The position numbers and the translations under genes are program-made. Shown piece by piece: positions 24,475 to 33,341 of a stretch of 55,078 bases of DNA. Origin of the DNA: JADKIH01 sp043747595 (GTDB lineage: Bacteria; Bacteroidota; Bacteroidia; AKYH767-A; 2013-40CM-41-45); contig JAYTOX010000056.1 in the NCBI GenBank assembly GCA_043747595.1, positions 1 through 55,078 of the forward strand, written 5' to 3'. The stretch's first letter is position 1; every line of letters begins with the position of its first letter. Below the pieces are notes generated by a model. That model had not been told where the DNA came from. It saw nothing but the letters and a program-made list of their open reading frames with translations, and did not search any database.

Positions 24475-26724
24475 TTATTGTTTGATAAATGAAAAACTTT
24501 TGCGAGTACCATCTTCAAAAATTGTTTCTAGTATTAAATAAGAAGGAGAAACACCTGTGAGATCGATGGTAGTCAGTAATTGGGCTCCAGCTTCTTTAAT
24601 TATTATTTCCCCAATCGAATTATAAACAGATATTGAATTTATTTTTCTTTTTCCATTATTATAAACTCTCACTTGATCTTTCGCAGGATTCGGAAAAAGA
24701 TAAATTCCATCTTTCGAGTGTTCTAAAGAAATAACTTCATCTACGGTTAAATAAATCGAATCTGAAACAGCGCTACAATTAAACTGATTATTGACTTCAA
24801 CCGAATAGAATCCATCATTTAGAGCAGTACATGTTTGCAAATTATTTCCTGGCAGAGCTACAGAATTAAAATTCCACTGGTATGAATTTGCGTAACTTGA
24901 AGTAAGAGTATTTCCATTTACAGTAATAGTTGGTACAATTGGATTTGGATGAACCACTACACAATTTACACGCATCAATGACTGAGCGCCATGTGAGTTA
25001 AGCGCTGTTAATAAAACGGAATATGTGCCTGCTGTCGGATAATTAACCGTCGGATTTTGATCGGTCGATGTAGCAGGAATTCCTCCCGGAAAAGTCCAAG
25101 ACCATGAAGTTGCATTTGTAGAATGATCGTTGAATTGTACAGAAGAGTTTGCACACAATTGAGAATTGCTAATATTAAAACTCACATTAGGTATATAACA
25201 ATCATTGACCAAGAGCGAAGCAGTGGTTGTACTTATATTGTTACATGTTTGCGCGGTTAATTGAATTGTATTTGTGCCTAAAGTAGATGGTATAAATTGG
25301 AAGATTGAATCATGCGAAAAAACATTTTGAACATTCCATAATTGATCTGAATTATTAGTTGATAAACTAACCAATGAAATTGTATCGCCCAAACAAAATG
25401 AATTTCCGATAGAAGCAATGATGGCTTGAGGACTTCTACAATTTAATTCAGTCATCCATATATCTCCATTTCCATGATTGTTAGAAACCATGTAATTATT
25501 ACTGTAAGTATAACCGACGAACAAATACTGACCAGGATTTAACTCTAATATACTTGCAGGCCTGTCATTGTTACTACCTCCGTAACTTTTTTTCCATTCA
25601 ACATTAAAAGAAGCATCAGTCTTTAAAATCCAAATATCTTCGCCTCCAAAATTTGATCCCACATCAGAGTCGTTAGAAGTAGTACCGCATGCAATTAGAT
25701 ATCCTCCGTCGCTCGATTGCTTAATATCGAATACATTTTCAGATTGAGTACCGCCAAATTGTTTAGAGCGGAGAATTAATCCGAAAGAATCAACCTCCAA
25801 CGTCCAACAATCTGTCCCGCCAATATTGGTTGATAGATCATGATTATTGGATCTTGAATATCCACCAATAGTAATATTCTGATTGCTATTAAGAATCATT
25901 GTTGTAGATGCATCATAAGATGACCCACCATAAGTTCGGCTGAAAATCAAATTGCCAGAAGCGTCCAATTTTAAAAGTAACCAGTCGTAATTTCCATAGT
26001 TAGTAGTAATATCGCCATCGGTAGAATTAGTTGTTCCACTGCAGTAAATTGAACCACGACTATCTTCAACAATAGAATATAAAACGTCTAAGTCTGTACC
26101 TCCAAAACTATAACTCCAAATTAAATTTCCCAAAGGATCAATTTTAAAGATCCATGCATCCTCATTTCCCTTGTTAATTGGAAGATCGTTGTCGAACGAA
26201 AAAGAACCACCTGAAATAAGAAAGCCACCGGCAGCAGAACTACAAATCGAATACGCTAAATCACTACCTGAACCGCCATAAGTTCTTTGCCATTGAATTG
26301 TTCCAAGAGTATCTACACAAATTACCCATGCATCAAAACCTCCTCTGTTAAAGGTCACATCGCCGTTGAAAGAGCTAGTATATCCGGTAATTAGAAAATT
26401 GCCATTGCTTTCAACGATAGACGTTGCGTTATCAATTCCTGTTCCCCCGAATGAAAATTGACAAATTAATCGTCCGGAGTTATCATACTTTGCTAACCAT
26501 ATATCGGTTGATCCATGATTCAAAGAAATATCTCCATTGTTTGAATCTGTATTGCCTAACAACCAGATTTGACCAGTGGTAGATTTAATAATTTGTGCCC
26601 CAAAATCAGAATTAGCCCCCCCTATACTTTTTGTCCATTCAATAATTGGAGGCGTTGCAGCAAAAAGCGTCAATGAAGAGATCGTAATGACCAGAAAAAG
26701 TAATAAAATTGATTTTTTTTGCAT
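24475..26724 (-). CDS. secreted seven-repeat (beta-propeller-like) protein with PKD domain and T9SS sorting domain
   Basis: A 749-residue exported protein. The signal peptide covers residues 1-22. Residues about 29-430 hold seven repeats of nearly constant length: the GG pairs lie at 35-36, 93-94, 150-151, 208-209, 266-267, 324-325 and 382-383. Each repeat reads roughly GG..D....I....G.....G.T.S...D...N.G..D.W..K.D..G. Seven such beta-rich units strongly suggest a seven-bladed propeller. An Ig-like segment (about 432-507), a PKD domain (about 513-590, SWSWTFPGG...YPTAGTYSV) and a type A T9SS sorting domain (about 672-749, YLFPNPAKDQVRVY) follow. It would be exported through the outer membrane by T9SS and attached or released. 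Ligand or partner is unknown. Confidence 0.88.
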   Translation of the reverse strand: MQKKSILLLFLVITISSLTLFAATPPIIEWTKSIGGANSDFGAQIIKSTTGQIWLLGNTDSNNGDISLNHGSTDIWLAKYDNSGRLICQFSFGGTGIDNATSIVESNGNFLITGYTSSFNGDVTFNRGGFDAWVICVDTLGTIQWQRTYGGSGSDLAYSICSSAAGGFLISGGSFSFDNDLPINKGNEDAWIFKIDPLGNLIWSYSFGGTDLDVLYSIVEDSRGSIYCSGTTNSTDGDITTNYGNYDWLLLKLDASGNLIFSRTYGGSSYDASTTMILNSNQNITIGGYSRSNNHDLSTNIGGTDCWTLEVDSFGLILRSKQFGGTQSENVFDIKQSSDGGYLIACGTTSNDSDVGSNFGGEDIWILKTDASFNVEWKKSYGGSNNDRPASILELNPGQYLFVGYTYSNNYMVSNNHGNGDIWMTELNCRSPQAIIASIGNSFCLGDTISLVSLSTNNSDQLWNVQNVFSHDSIFQFIPSTLGTNTIQLTAQTCNNISTTTASLLVNDCYIPNVSFNISNSQLCANSSVQFNDHSTNATSWSWTFPGGIPATSTDQNPTVNYPTAGTYSVLLTALNSHGAQSLMRVNCVVVHPNPIVPTITVNGNTLTSSYANSYQWNFNSVALPGNNLQTCTALNDGFYSVEVNNQFNCSAVSDSIYLTVDEVISLEHSKDGIYLFPNPAKDQVRVYNNGKRKINSISVYNSIGEIIIKEAGAQLLTTIDLTGVSPSYLILETIFEDGTRKSFSFIKQ

Positions 26725-27011
26725 CTGAAGTTAAGCCGAGAGGGCAATAAATGCAAGATGGTCTCAAATTTTTTTTGGAACAATTTTATTGGGTAAACAA
26801 CTCACAAACAAGGGCTAAATGGGCAATAAGAGCCTTCAGTGAAATGTGCTAAAAGCCAATATTTTTCTCCTAAAAGCTAATTTTCGTAGCAACTGATCTA
26901 TTTTCTTACAAAAGCAAGAAATCGGTTAAAAGGAGAGGATCTAAAATAAGACCAGAGGCGTAATAGGACTCAGTTATCACAATTGAATTTATTCACCAGA
27001 TAACGACATTC

Positions 27012-27060
27012 TCAATCCCGTAAGATTGAAATATCTAAGAAGTCAACCCCGTAAGGTTGA
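27012..27060. repeat. two hairpins with conserved CCGTAA loop
   Basis: TCAATC-CCGTAA-GATTGA at 27012-27029 and TCAACC-CCGTAA-GGTTGA at 27043-27060. The one stem change (T-A pair to C-G pair, read across the stem) is compensated on both arms while the loop is unchanged. A third member follows at 27068-27089. Confidence 0.75.
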
Positions 27061-27098
27061 AAAAAATACCCAGCCCCGTAAGGCTGGGTTTCTTTTTT
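27061..27098. terminator. intrinsic terminator, third CCGTAA-loop hairpin
   Basis: ACCCAGCC-CCGTAA-GGCTGGGT (27068-27089), flanked by six A residues on the left and a T-rich run on the right, so it can terminate on either strand. It is 20 nt past the stop of the minus-strand gene at 27119. Confidence 0.85.
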
Positions 27099-27118
27099 TA
27101 ATTTTTTTGAAAAAAGTT

Positions 27119-27643
27119 TTATGCTATACTTTTCGAACGAGCAGAAATATAAACTCTGTAAACACCAAATATTAAAGCAGTATAAAATAAATCACCGGCA
27201 ATTTGATTTCCAAAAAACGGAATTGCCATCGTATAGCTTTGCAATGTACCGGCTAAGCTCATTGGGTACAATTTGATATCATAATACCAAAATGGCAGGT
27301 TTGTTATAAGGAAGAAAACTAATGAACTTATGAGCGAACTGGCAGCTAAACGGAGTACATTCTGATTAGAAGAAGATTTCATTCCAAGCCAAACTGTAAA
27401 TCCGATACAAGCATAAACAGCTGCCATAGAAAAATGAAATCCAAGAACAATATCAGATAAGAACATCGCGATAAACGGAAGTAAAAGTGCAAATGTCTTA
27501 TTTTTAAAATTAGCGCCGGAAAATAAAGCCATTGCACCAATTGCAGTAAAATTAAATGGATGAGGAAATAAGCGAGTTGTTGCGGCGATGAATATTAAAA
27601 AAGCTGCCGGTAGTAACATCGGTTTAATAGATGCGTTGTTCAT
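27119..27643 (-). CDS. DUF6580-like integral membrane protein (ECF S-component-like)
   Basis: A 174-residue protein with about five or six hydrophobic segments. The N-terminal RLFPHPFNFTAIGAMALFSGANF and DIVLGFH resemble the DUF6580 family, putative small-molecule transport proteins with a fold like the substrate-binding S component of ECF transporters. No ECF ATPase or T component lies nearby, so the substrate is open. The frame extends to a start at 27685, but a good promoter (27662-27695) lies downstream of that point, so I use the ATG at 27641-27643. It is a single-gene unit with its own terminator. Confidence 0.75.
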   Translation of the reverse strand: MNNASIKPMLLPAAFLIFIAATTRLFPHPFNFTAIGAMALFSGANFKNKTFALLLPFIAMFLSDIVLGFHFSMAAVYACIGFTVWLGMKSSSNQNVLRLAASSLISSLVFFLITNLPFWYYDIKLYPMSLAGTLQSYTMAIPFFGNQIAGDLFYTALIFGVYRVYISARSKSIA

Positions 27644-27661
27644 TTTATGTTCTTTATAGGG

Positions 27662-27695
27662 CAAAAATAAATAATTTCCCTTCATTTGGAAACAA
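27662..27695 (-). promoter_or_regulatory. promoter of the DUF6580-like gene
   Basis: On the minus strand TATTTTTG (27669-27662), an exact -7 match, with TTG (27695-27693) 23 nt upstream. The leader to the ATG at 27643 is about 12 nt. This decides the start codon. Confidence 0.55.
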
Positions 27696-27705
27696 TTCTG
27701 AAACT

Positions 27706-28851
27706 TTACTTTTTAAAGGGATTCCGTTTTTCCCAGATTTCACCCATACTTTTCTGAAATTTCTTGCCTAACCAATCATATGCAAATTTTGCAAGCTTAC
27801 TTTTCAACTGATAATAGTCGTTGAAGTATACTGGTTTGCAACCCAAATTAGCCTTTGCTTCACGAGCTGTCCTACCTAATTCCAATTCACTTTTATTATC
27901 AAGTATAGCTATCTCCAAAGCATCGAAAAGAATATTGAAGTATAAATCGAATTCCTTATTCATTTTATAATCAATGCCAATGTAATGAACCTCTAATTGT
28001 TCTCCGTGATCAATATAAGTACTGAAGGCAATCATTTCAGAATTAAAATAATAAGCAACAAACTTGAATTCTTTTGGGAACGATCTTTTGAATTCTGAAA
28101 AATAGTTGACATCTATCAATCCCAAACAAATGGTTTGTTTAATGCTTACATTCTTAAACAATTCATAAATTAATGGTGTAGACTCTATAATTTCATCAAG
28201 GTTGAGTTCTTTGCGTTCAATATTTTCTGCATTTAATTTTATTTTTTCTGCACGTCTCCGATATTTTTTTGTTAATGAACTAGCATAATCATCCATTGTT
28301 TTCCAATCGCTGCGAAGCGATAGTGACATTGTAAGATCTTTTGAATAATTATGATAATTTATTTTTCTCAAATAACTTCGAAAAATATTTTCCTGAACGT
28401 CTTTGATCATGATAGCATCAATGGGCTTAAGGTTTGCAATTTTGTCGATCACCTCGAGTATATCATCCGAATTGATAAGTTTCGGATCGTATGAAAGCGG
28501 AGGGAAGTTGATTGCAAATACATTCCCACACATTAATAGCTTGAGTGGTCTGAAAAATAAAAACGAATTAACTAAGGCGCAGAGAAAAAAATTATCAGGT
28601 AAGTGAATATTTTTACCCCCAATAGTTACTAACTGGAAATAAATAATTCCACATAGCTTTCCATCTGAATTGCTAATAATAGCATACCGGAAACTAATAT
28701 CTTTTGGATGCGCCTTTTCTAATAATTTTAAATAATCTACAGCTAGAAGGTGATCACTAAAACTTACCCAACGATTACTACAATTTTCATCGTAAATTGA
28801 ATCAAAGAGTTCAATTGAAAAAGAATTATGTACAAAATGGTTTATCAGCAC
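27706..28851 (-). CDS. GNAT/FemAB-like acyltransferase (BioF2-type)
   Basis: A 381-residue cytosolic protein of the GNAT superfamily, resembling the BioF2-like/FemAB group of double-GNAT enzymes that add acyl or aminoacyl groups in cell-envelope or lipid pathways. The stretch SLTKKYRRRAEKIKLNAENI near residue 190 is a basic helix often seen before the second domain, and the C-terminal half (FKFVAYYFNSEMIAFSTYID, VHYIGIDYKMNKEFDLYFNILFDALEIAI, ELELGRTAREAKANLGCKP) carries the GNAT core strand-helix-strand. The substrate is unknown. The start is GTG at 28849-28851, the first start-like codon after an in-frame TAA; no ATG is available near it. Neighbours give no clear hint. Confidence 0.75.
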   Translation of the reverse strand: MLINHFVHNSFSIELFDSIYDENCSNRWVSFSDHLLAVDYLKLLEKAHPKDISFRYAIISNSDGKLCGIIYFQLVTIGGKNIHLPDNFFLCALVNSFLFFRPLKLLMCGNVFAINFPPLSYDPKLINSDDILEVIDKIANLKPIDAIMIKDVQENIFRSYLRKINYHNYSKDLTMSLSLRSDWKTMDDYASSLTKKYRRRAEKIKLNAENIERKELNLDEIIESTPLIYELFKNVSIKQTICLGLIDVNYFSEFKRSFPKEFKFVAYYFNSEMIAFSTYIDHGEQLEVHYIGIDYKMNKEFDLYFNILFDALEIAILDNKSELELGRTAREAKANLGCKPVYFNDYYQLKSKLAKFAYDWLGKKFQKSMGEIWEKRNPFKK

Positions 28852-28892
28852 ATCAATAAATTAGAAGTTAAATTGAGGCGCAAAGGAACAAA

Positions 28893-31800
28893 TTAATTAA
28901 TAAAAAACCGTTTCGAAATTGATTTACCAAGAAAGTCGACTTTTAACAAATATATTCCACTTGATATACCAGCTAACTTAGTTTGAATAGTATTTTCCCC
29001 TTTTTCCAAAACAAAATCATCACTCAATAATTCTTTGCCATCAATAGTATAGATGACGATTCTTCCATTTAAATATTCTAGTGAGTTCAAAATAATATTT
29101 GGAGGCAAACCATCATTCGAAGAAGTAACTTGAACAATTTCTGAACGGCAAGAATGAATGGCAATCAAAGGATAAACTTTAAAGTTTCCATCAAAATCAA
29201 ATTGAGTTAAACGATAATATACTATTTGACCATTACTTTCTTTATCAAGAAAAGAATAGTTGTTAAAAGAAGATGAAGTACCATGCCCTTTGATTGAAGC
29301 TGTTTTTGAAAATTCAGTTCCATTTATACTACTCTCTAAAAGAAAATAGTCATTATTGGTTTCAGATGCAGTTGTCCAATCAATTGAAATATTATTTTCG
29401 ACACAAGCACCATTGAATTGGATTAACTCTACTGGTAATGGAGTATTATTTCCTGACAATGTCCACCAATTTGAAATGTCGGTTATTCCTGCAGTTGAAT
29501 TTCCACTAGCATTAGGAGTTTGGGTACCCGGAGGAGGATTTGTCCATGAGGTTACAGGAAGTACCCACCTTTGTGCCGTGAGTGAAGAAATCGTTCCTAT
29601 TTCTGTAGGCGTCGCTTTAAAATTAAGTCCTGCATTATATGTTGAGCTTCCTGTAATTTTCATCGACCAAAATCGATCAACAGTATTTGCATTGTTATTG
29701 ACTCCTGAATTATTACGTATATGAGTAACAGTAGGAGGTAATGGCAAATTGTTCGAACCGGTATGATAGGTTCCGGCATAAAAACTGGGAGCCGAACCTG
29801 AATTCAAAGTAAAAATAAAGGGAATATATTCCGTTGAACTAAATCCAAAAGGAATAACATGTGCACCTACCACACTTCCAATATTCCATTTAACAAGAGC
29901 AGTATTGTCTTCCGTTTCTGATCTGATATAACCAAGTGATCGCTGTATCGCACTTGTTAAGCTACTTTCAATTAATAATTTTCGACCGCCACCATTCGAT
30001 GGAGTATGATCATCGTCCAAATTCAATTCACCATTCGTGAGTATTAAAGAGGAACGCACGGCAACAGACGAATCATTTGGGAGATTAGTGAGATATGCAA
30101 AATCGATATTGGGAATGCCTTGAAAATTGATATCTAAATTACCATACTTATGATATGAAAATTGTGCCTTCCCAATTCCGATACCGGTTACCGTTTGATT
30201 TGAAGTGCCATTGTATTCGATGGTAGAAGTAGATGATAAATAGTAATCGAGATTATCGCTAATGTTAGTAGAAAAAGTTGCATTGGGAGTACCATTATAT
30301 AAACCAAATGTGTTAGCTGTTCTTATTCGACCAAGTACAGTTATCCCGCTATTGGGTTTAAGTGCATTGCTGAATATTTTATTAGTTCTTACATTTAAAA
30401 CTCCTCCAACGTTAACCCATAAAAATTCAGGAGGAGTTGAAATAAAATTGTTAGAAGCAATTTGCAAATCACCATTTACCATATCCAAATTACATCCGGA
30501 ATTTATTGTTTGTTTTACTTGTTGAATGAGATGAGCGCCAGAACGATCAAAATTAATTGTACCATTTCTTGCAAAGTTTAAAAAGGCATAAACAGTGCCT
30601 GTACCTGGTTTAGACATTGTGATCACGCCAGTTCCACCTAAAGTATAGTTAGGACATTTCACGTTCATGATCAGATTCAAAGCAGCAGGAGTAGTATTGC
30701 AATTATCAAAAGTTAATGTTCCTCCGGTGTGAACAAAATTTCCATTGTTATCATCATTAGAATTAATGTTGAAAGTGATCGTGGCAGATGGAGGCAGTTC
30801 ATCGGTAAGTGTATTGTGAAGATAAAATTCTCCATTCGTTAAACTAAATCCTCCTAAAAGATTCACTGTACTAGTGGTACAATCACCACCTTTTAAACTA
30901 AGAGTTCCATTTGTAATTGAAATATTTCCATTAATCGTGGCTAATAGTGTTTGTGAAAATGCTGAAAGATATGTTGTACCACCATCAACTGAAATATTTC
31001 CTAAAACAAACATCGCAACGTTATGGCCATTTGAATTAAGAGAGTTTACTTCGCAATTAAAACTATTCGTACCACCCGAAACAGTCATCGATCCAAGTGT
31101 GATTGCCTCGGATCCTAATGACCTACTGCTAATAAAAGTTCCATTCGATCCCGAGATATTCAACCCTCCTGATATGGTTAGATTTAGCATTAAATTATTA
31201 ATATCAAAACCCGTTCCTGTTTGTCCTATAAAATAAAATTCGTCAGAAACGGAAGTGAAATTAATTGTGCAGTTAGTATTCACTGTAAAATTACCTGTAC
31301 CACCTGAATTATTGGTATTCTGAAATGCCGAAAAAAATCCTCCTGAATAGTCGATGCTGCCCAATGTAAAATTAAATGTACCAGAGTTGGAATAAATTGT
31401 ATTTGAAGAACCTTTAAAAATACCTGACGATTTAGTTAATGTACCAGAACAATTAAAAGTAACGTTTCCTGAACCGGAAAGTATCCCCGTAAATTGTCCG
31501 CCAGATTGATTGAAAGTAGAAGTAATTAAAGTCAAATTAGATGCACCACTATCAACTAAAACAATCCCTTGTCCATAAAGGAGCCCGCTATTTAAAATAT
31601 TAAGAGTAGGAGTAGTTACGATTGCAGTGCCTCCTGATTTACTTGCTTTAAAAAAATCTGCAGCCACCGACGAATTGAAAGTAAATGCTGTACCAACTAT
31701 TACCGAATCGACGGATGTATTAGAAAAATTATTTTGACCGGAAAATTTTCCACCTAAGAAAGAAATGTTTCGGCCTGCTTTAAACGTAAATGCTCCCGAA

Positions 31801-33137
31801 GTAAAAGCTCCAATGACATTCGAATTTCCAACACTATTATAATCACGCGCAATTGCAATCCGGATTTTATTTACACTTGAATCTGCATAGGCAAAATAAA
31901 TAGAAGATGTCCCTGAAACATTTAAATCATTATTAATAGTAAATGTCCCAACACCTTTTGCTTGCATGACCGACATAGGCTGACCAAGCAAAAAATTGTT
32001 CAGTCCATTTAAAACATTAAAATCGTTTGTAGTAAAGTTACAGGCTCCATTACCTCCTTCGAGAAAGCAAAATGAACCTGAACCTGAAGTATTATTGATG
32101 GTAGTATTTCCGTTAACCAGAACTTTGCATGGAGCATCTGCTTTGTTAATTAGAAAAACTTTTCCACCTGTATAATCCATATTCCCTGTAACAGTTAGAC
32201 GAAGATCACCTCCGCTCAGATAATTATTCCCATTAATACCATAAAAATCATTCGACAATGCTAAATTCCCATTTACGTTCCAAGTAAGAATACCAGTGCT
32301 AGTGTCCATAACCACAGAAGGGTTTCCATTAATTAAATTACTCACACTAAATGTACCAGTTGTCAAAGTAAGATTTCGATTTGCGCCCCTTTGAAAAATT
32401 ATTTTACCTGTGTTATTGACCGTTACATTTTGAAGAACGAGAGAAGTTGTATTTCCTGTACCATCGTCCATAATTATGGTCCCAGAAGAAATAGTCAGAT
32501 TACCTTTTATTCGTGCTGGAGTTGGTAATGAGAAAAAACCATCTTGATCCCAAATTCCACCGGGAACACTTGCATCAAAATAAACATTTCCAAAATTGCT
32601 AGTTGCTACTCTTGAAGGATCACCCAATGGAATAGAGCCGTTATACCATTTCTTAAGCGTCAATGTAGAAGTGGGAGAAAAACTTTCTAACCCATTGTAA
32701 AAAATACTTTCATCTGCTAAAATATTACGAATAGGATTATGGAGATATGAACCATTTCCCGAAAGAGTGAACGTTTTATTCGCAACATTAAAATGAATTA
32801 TACCATTATTCTCTAATTGTCCGGATGAATTGACAAGGATGTTCCCGCCAATCTGAAGATCAGAGCTGAGATTTGAATTGATAATTACACGACCATTAAT
32901 TGTGAGATCGGTGATTTGCGGCGTGACTATATCTACTGTTAAAGTGCATCCTAAAGCTACTGTTACAGTTTGACCGGCAATTGGAGGAGCGGGCGACCAA
33001 ATTGCAGGTGACGACCAGTTTCCGGAAGAAATACAACTTACTTGTCCTTTTGATCCTGATATAAAAAATAAGGTAAAAAAAAGACAGAGAAAATGATTTT
33101 CTCGCGCGCGAATAATATGATGAAATAGCTGATTCAA
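28893..33137 (-). CDS. giant secreted beta-helix-like adhesin with T9SS sorting domain
   Basis: About 1414 residues. A hydrophobic signal segment (LCLFFTLFFISGSKGQ) opens the protein. Residues about 50-1000 are a long run of short Gly/Asn/Ser/Thr-rich beta repeats of the type 'N...G.....G......G..TF.L' (for example INGNISITNGTLSLKGGDC), which suggests a right-handed beta-helix or similar solenoid. A beta-sandwich region (about 1230-1325, PVELIQFNGACVENNISIDWTTASETNNDYFLLESS) and a T9SS type A sorting domain (about 1335-1414) end it. It is likely a cell-surface adhesin or matrix protein. The frame has no ATG near its start; the first usable codon is TTG at 33137, which overlaps a TAAATTTG box, so the true start may be a downstream ATT. 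Treat the N-terminus as uncertain. Confidence 0.82.
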   Translation of the reverse strand: MNQLFHHIIRARENHFLCLFFTLFFISGSKGQVSCISSGNWSSPAIWSPAPPIAGQTVTVALGCTLTVDIVTPQITDLTINGRVIINSNLSSDLQIGGNILVNSSGQLENNGIIHFNVANKTFTLSGNGSYLHNPIRNILADESIFYNGLESFSPTSTLTLKKWYNGSIPLGDPSRVATSNFGNVYFDASVPGGIWDQDGFFSLPTPARIKGNLTISSGTIIMDDGTGNTTSLVLQNVTVNNTGKIIFQRGANRNLTLTTGTFSVSNLINGNPSVVMDTSTGILTWNVNGNLALSNDFYGINGNNYLSGGDLRLTVTGNMDYTGGKVFLINKADAPCKVLVNGNTTINNTSGSGSFCFLEGGNGACNFTTNDFNVLNGLNNFLLGQPMSVMQAKGVGTFTINNDLNVSGTSSIYFAYADSSVNKIRIAIARDYNSVGNSNVIGAFTSGAFTFKAGRNISFLGGKFSGQNNFSNTSVDSVIVGTAFTFNSSVAADFFKASKSGGTAIVTTPTLNILNSGLLYGQGIVLVDSGASNLTLITSTFNQSGGQFTGILSGSGNVTFNCSGTLTKSSGIFKGSSNTIYSNSGTFNFTLGSIDYSGGFFSAFQNTNNSGGTGNFTVNTNCTINFTSVSDEFYFIGQTGTGFDINNLMLNLTISGGLNISGSNGTFISSRSLGSEAITLGSMTVSGGTNSFNCEVNSLNSNGHNVAMFVLGNISVDGGTTYLSAFSQTLLATINGNISITNGTLSLKGGDCTTSTVNLLGGFSLTNGEFYLHNTLTDELPPSATITFNINSNDDNNGNFVHTGGTLTFDNCNTTPAALNLIMNVKCPNYTLGGTGVITMSKPGTGTVYAFLNFARNGTINFDRSGAHLIQQVKQTINSGCNLDMVNGDLQIASNNFISTPPEFLWVNVGGVLNVRTNKIFSNALKPNSGITVLGRIRTANTFGLYNGTPNATFSTNISDNLDYYLSSTSTIEYNGTSNQTVTGIGIGKAQFSYHKYGNLDINFQGIPNIDFAYLTNLPNDSSVAVRSSLILTNGELNLDDDHTPSNGGGRKLLIESSLTSAIQRSLGYIRSETEDNTALVKWNIGSVVGAHVIPFGFSSTEYIPFIFTLNSGSAPSFYAGTYHTGSNNLPLPPTVTHIRNNSGVNNNANTVDRFWSMKITGSSTYNAGLNFKATPTEIGTISSLTAQRWVLPVTSWTNPPPGTQTPNASGNSTAGITDISNWWTLSGNNTPLPVELIQFNGACVENNISIDWTTASETNNDYFLLESSINGTEFSKTASIKGHGTSSSFNNYSFLDKESNGQIVYYRLTQFDFDGNFKVYPLIAIHSCRSEIVQVTSSNDGLPPNIILNSLEYLNGRIVIYTIDGKELLSDDFVLEKGENTIQTKLAGISSGIYLLKVDFLGKSISKRFFIN

Positions 33138-33341
33138 ATTTAAATTATCAAAGATGACAAAGATACAGAGTTTCCTGAATCCCTTACCAATAAAGGGCTA
33201 CAGAAGACTATATGTTTATTAACAACTTAAAAATAATGTATCTATAGTCGCGGTTCAAGAATAAATCGTCAAAACCCACCAAATAATTGGCTAATGGCCC
33301 TGTTTACTTGGTTAAAAAAAAGAAATTGAAATAAAAAATTG

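Larger units (their letters stand above)
26725..27118. other. 394-nt intergenic region with hairpin cluster
   Basis: No gene is visible. Two 12-nt near-copies, CTAAAAGCCAAT (26849-26860) and CTAAAAGCTAAT (26870-26881), lie 21 nt apart. Three hairpins sharing the loop CCGTAA occupy 27012-27089; the last doubles as the terminator of the DUF6580-like gene. Confidence 0.6.

Noticed and set aside
26849..26881. CTAAAAGCCAAT / CTAAAAGCTAAT, 21 nt apart
   Set aside because: Short and near no clear promoter; listed only as a note in the gap entry.
29356..29724. 122-codon plus-strand frame inside the giant adhesin
   Set aside because: Antisense to Gly/Ser-rich repeats, which readily leave the opposite strand open.
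33206..33249. GACTATA ... TATAGTC inverted repeat before the giant adhesin
   Set aside because: Seven bases separated by about 30 nt in AT-rich DNA; likely chance.
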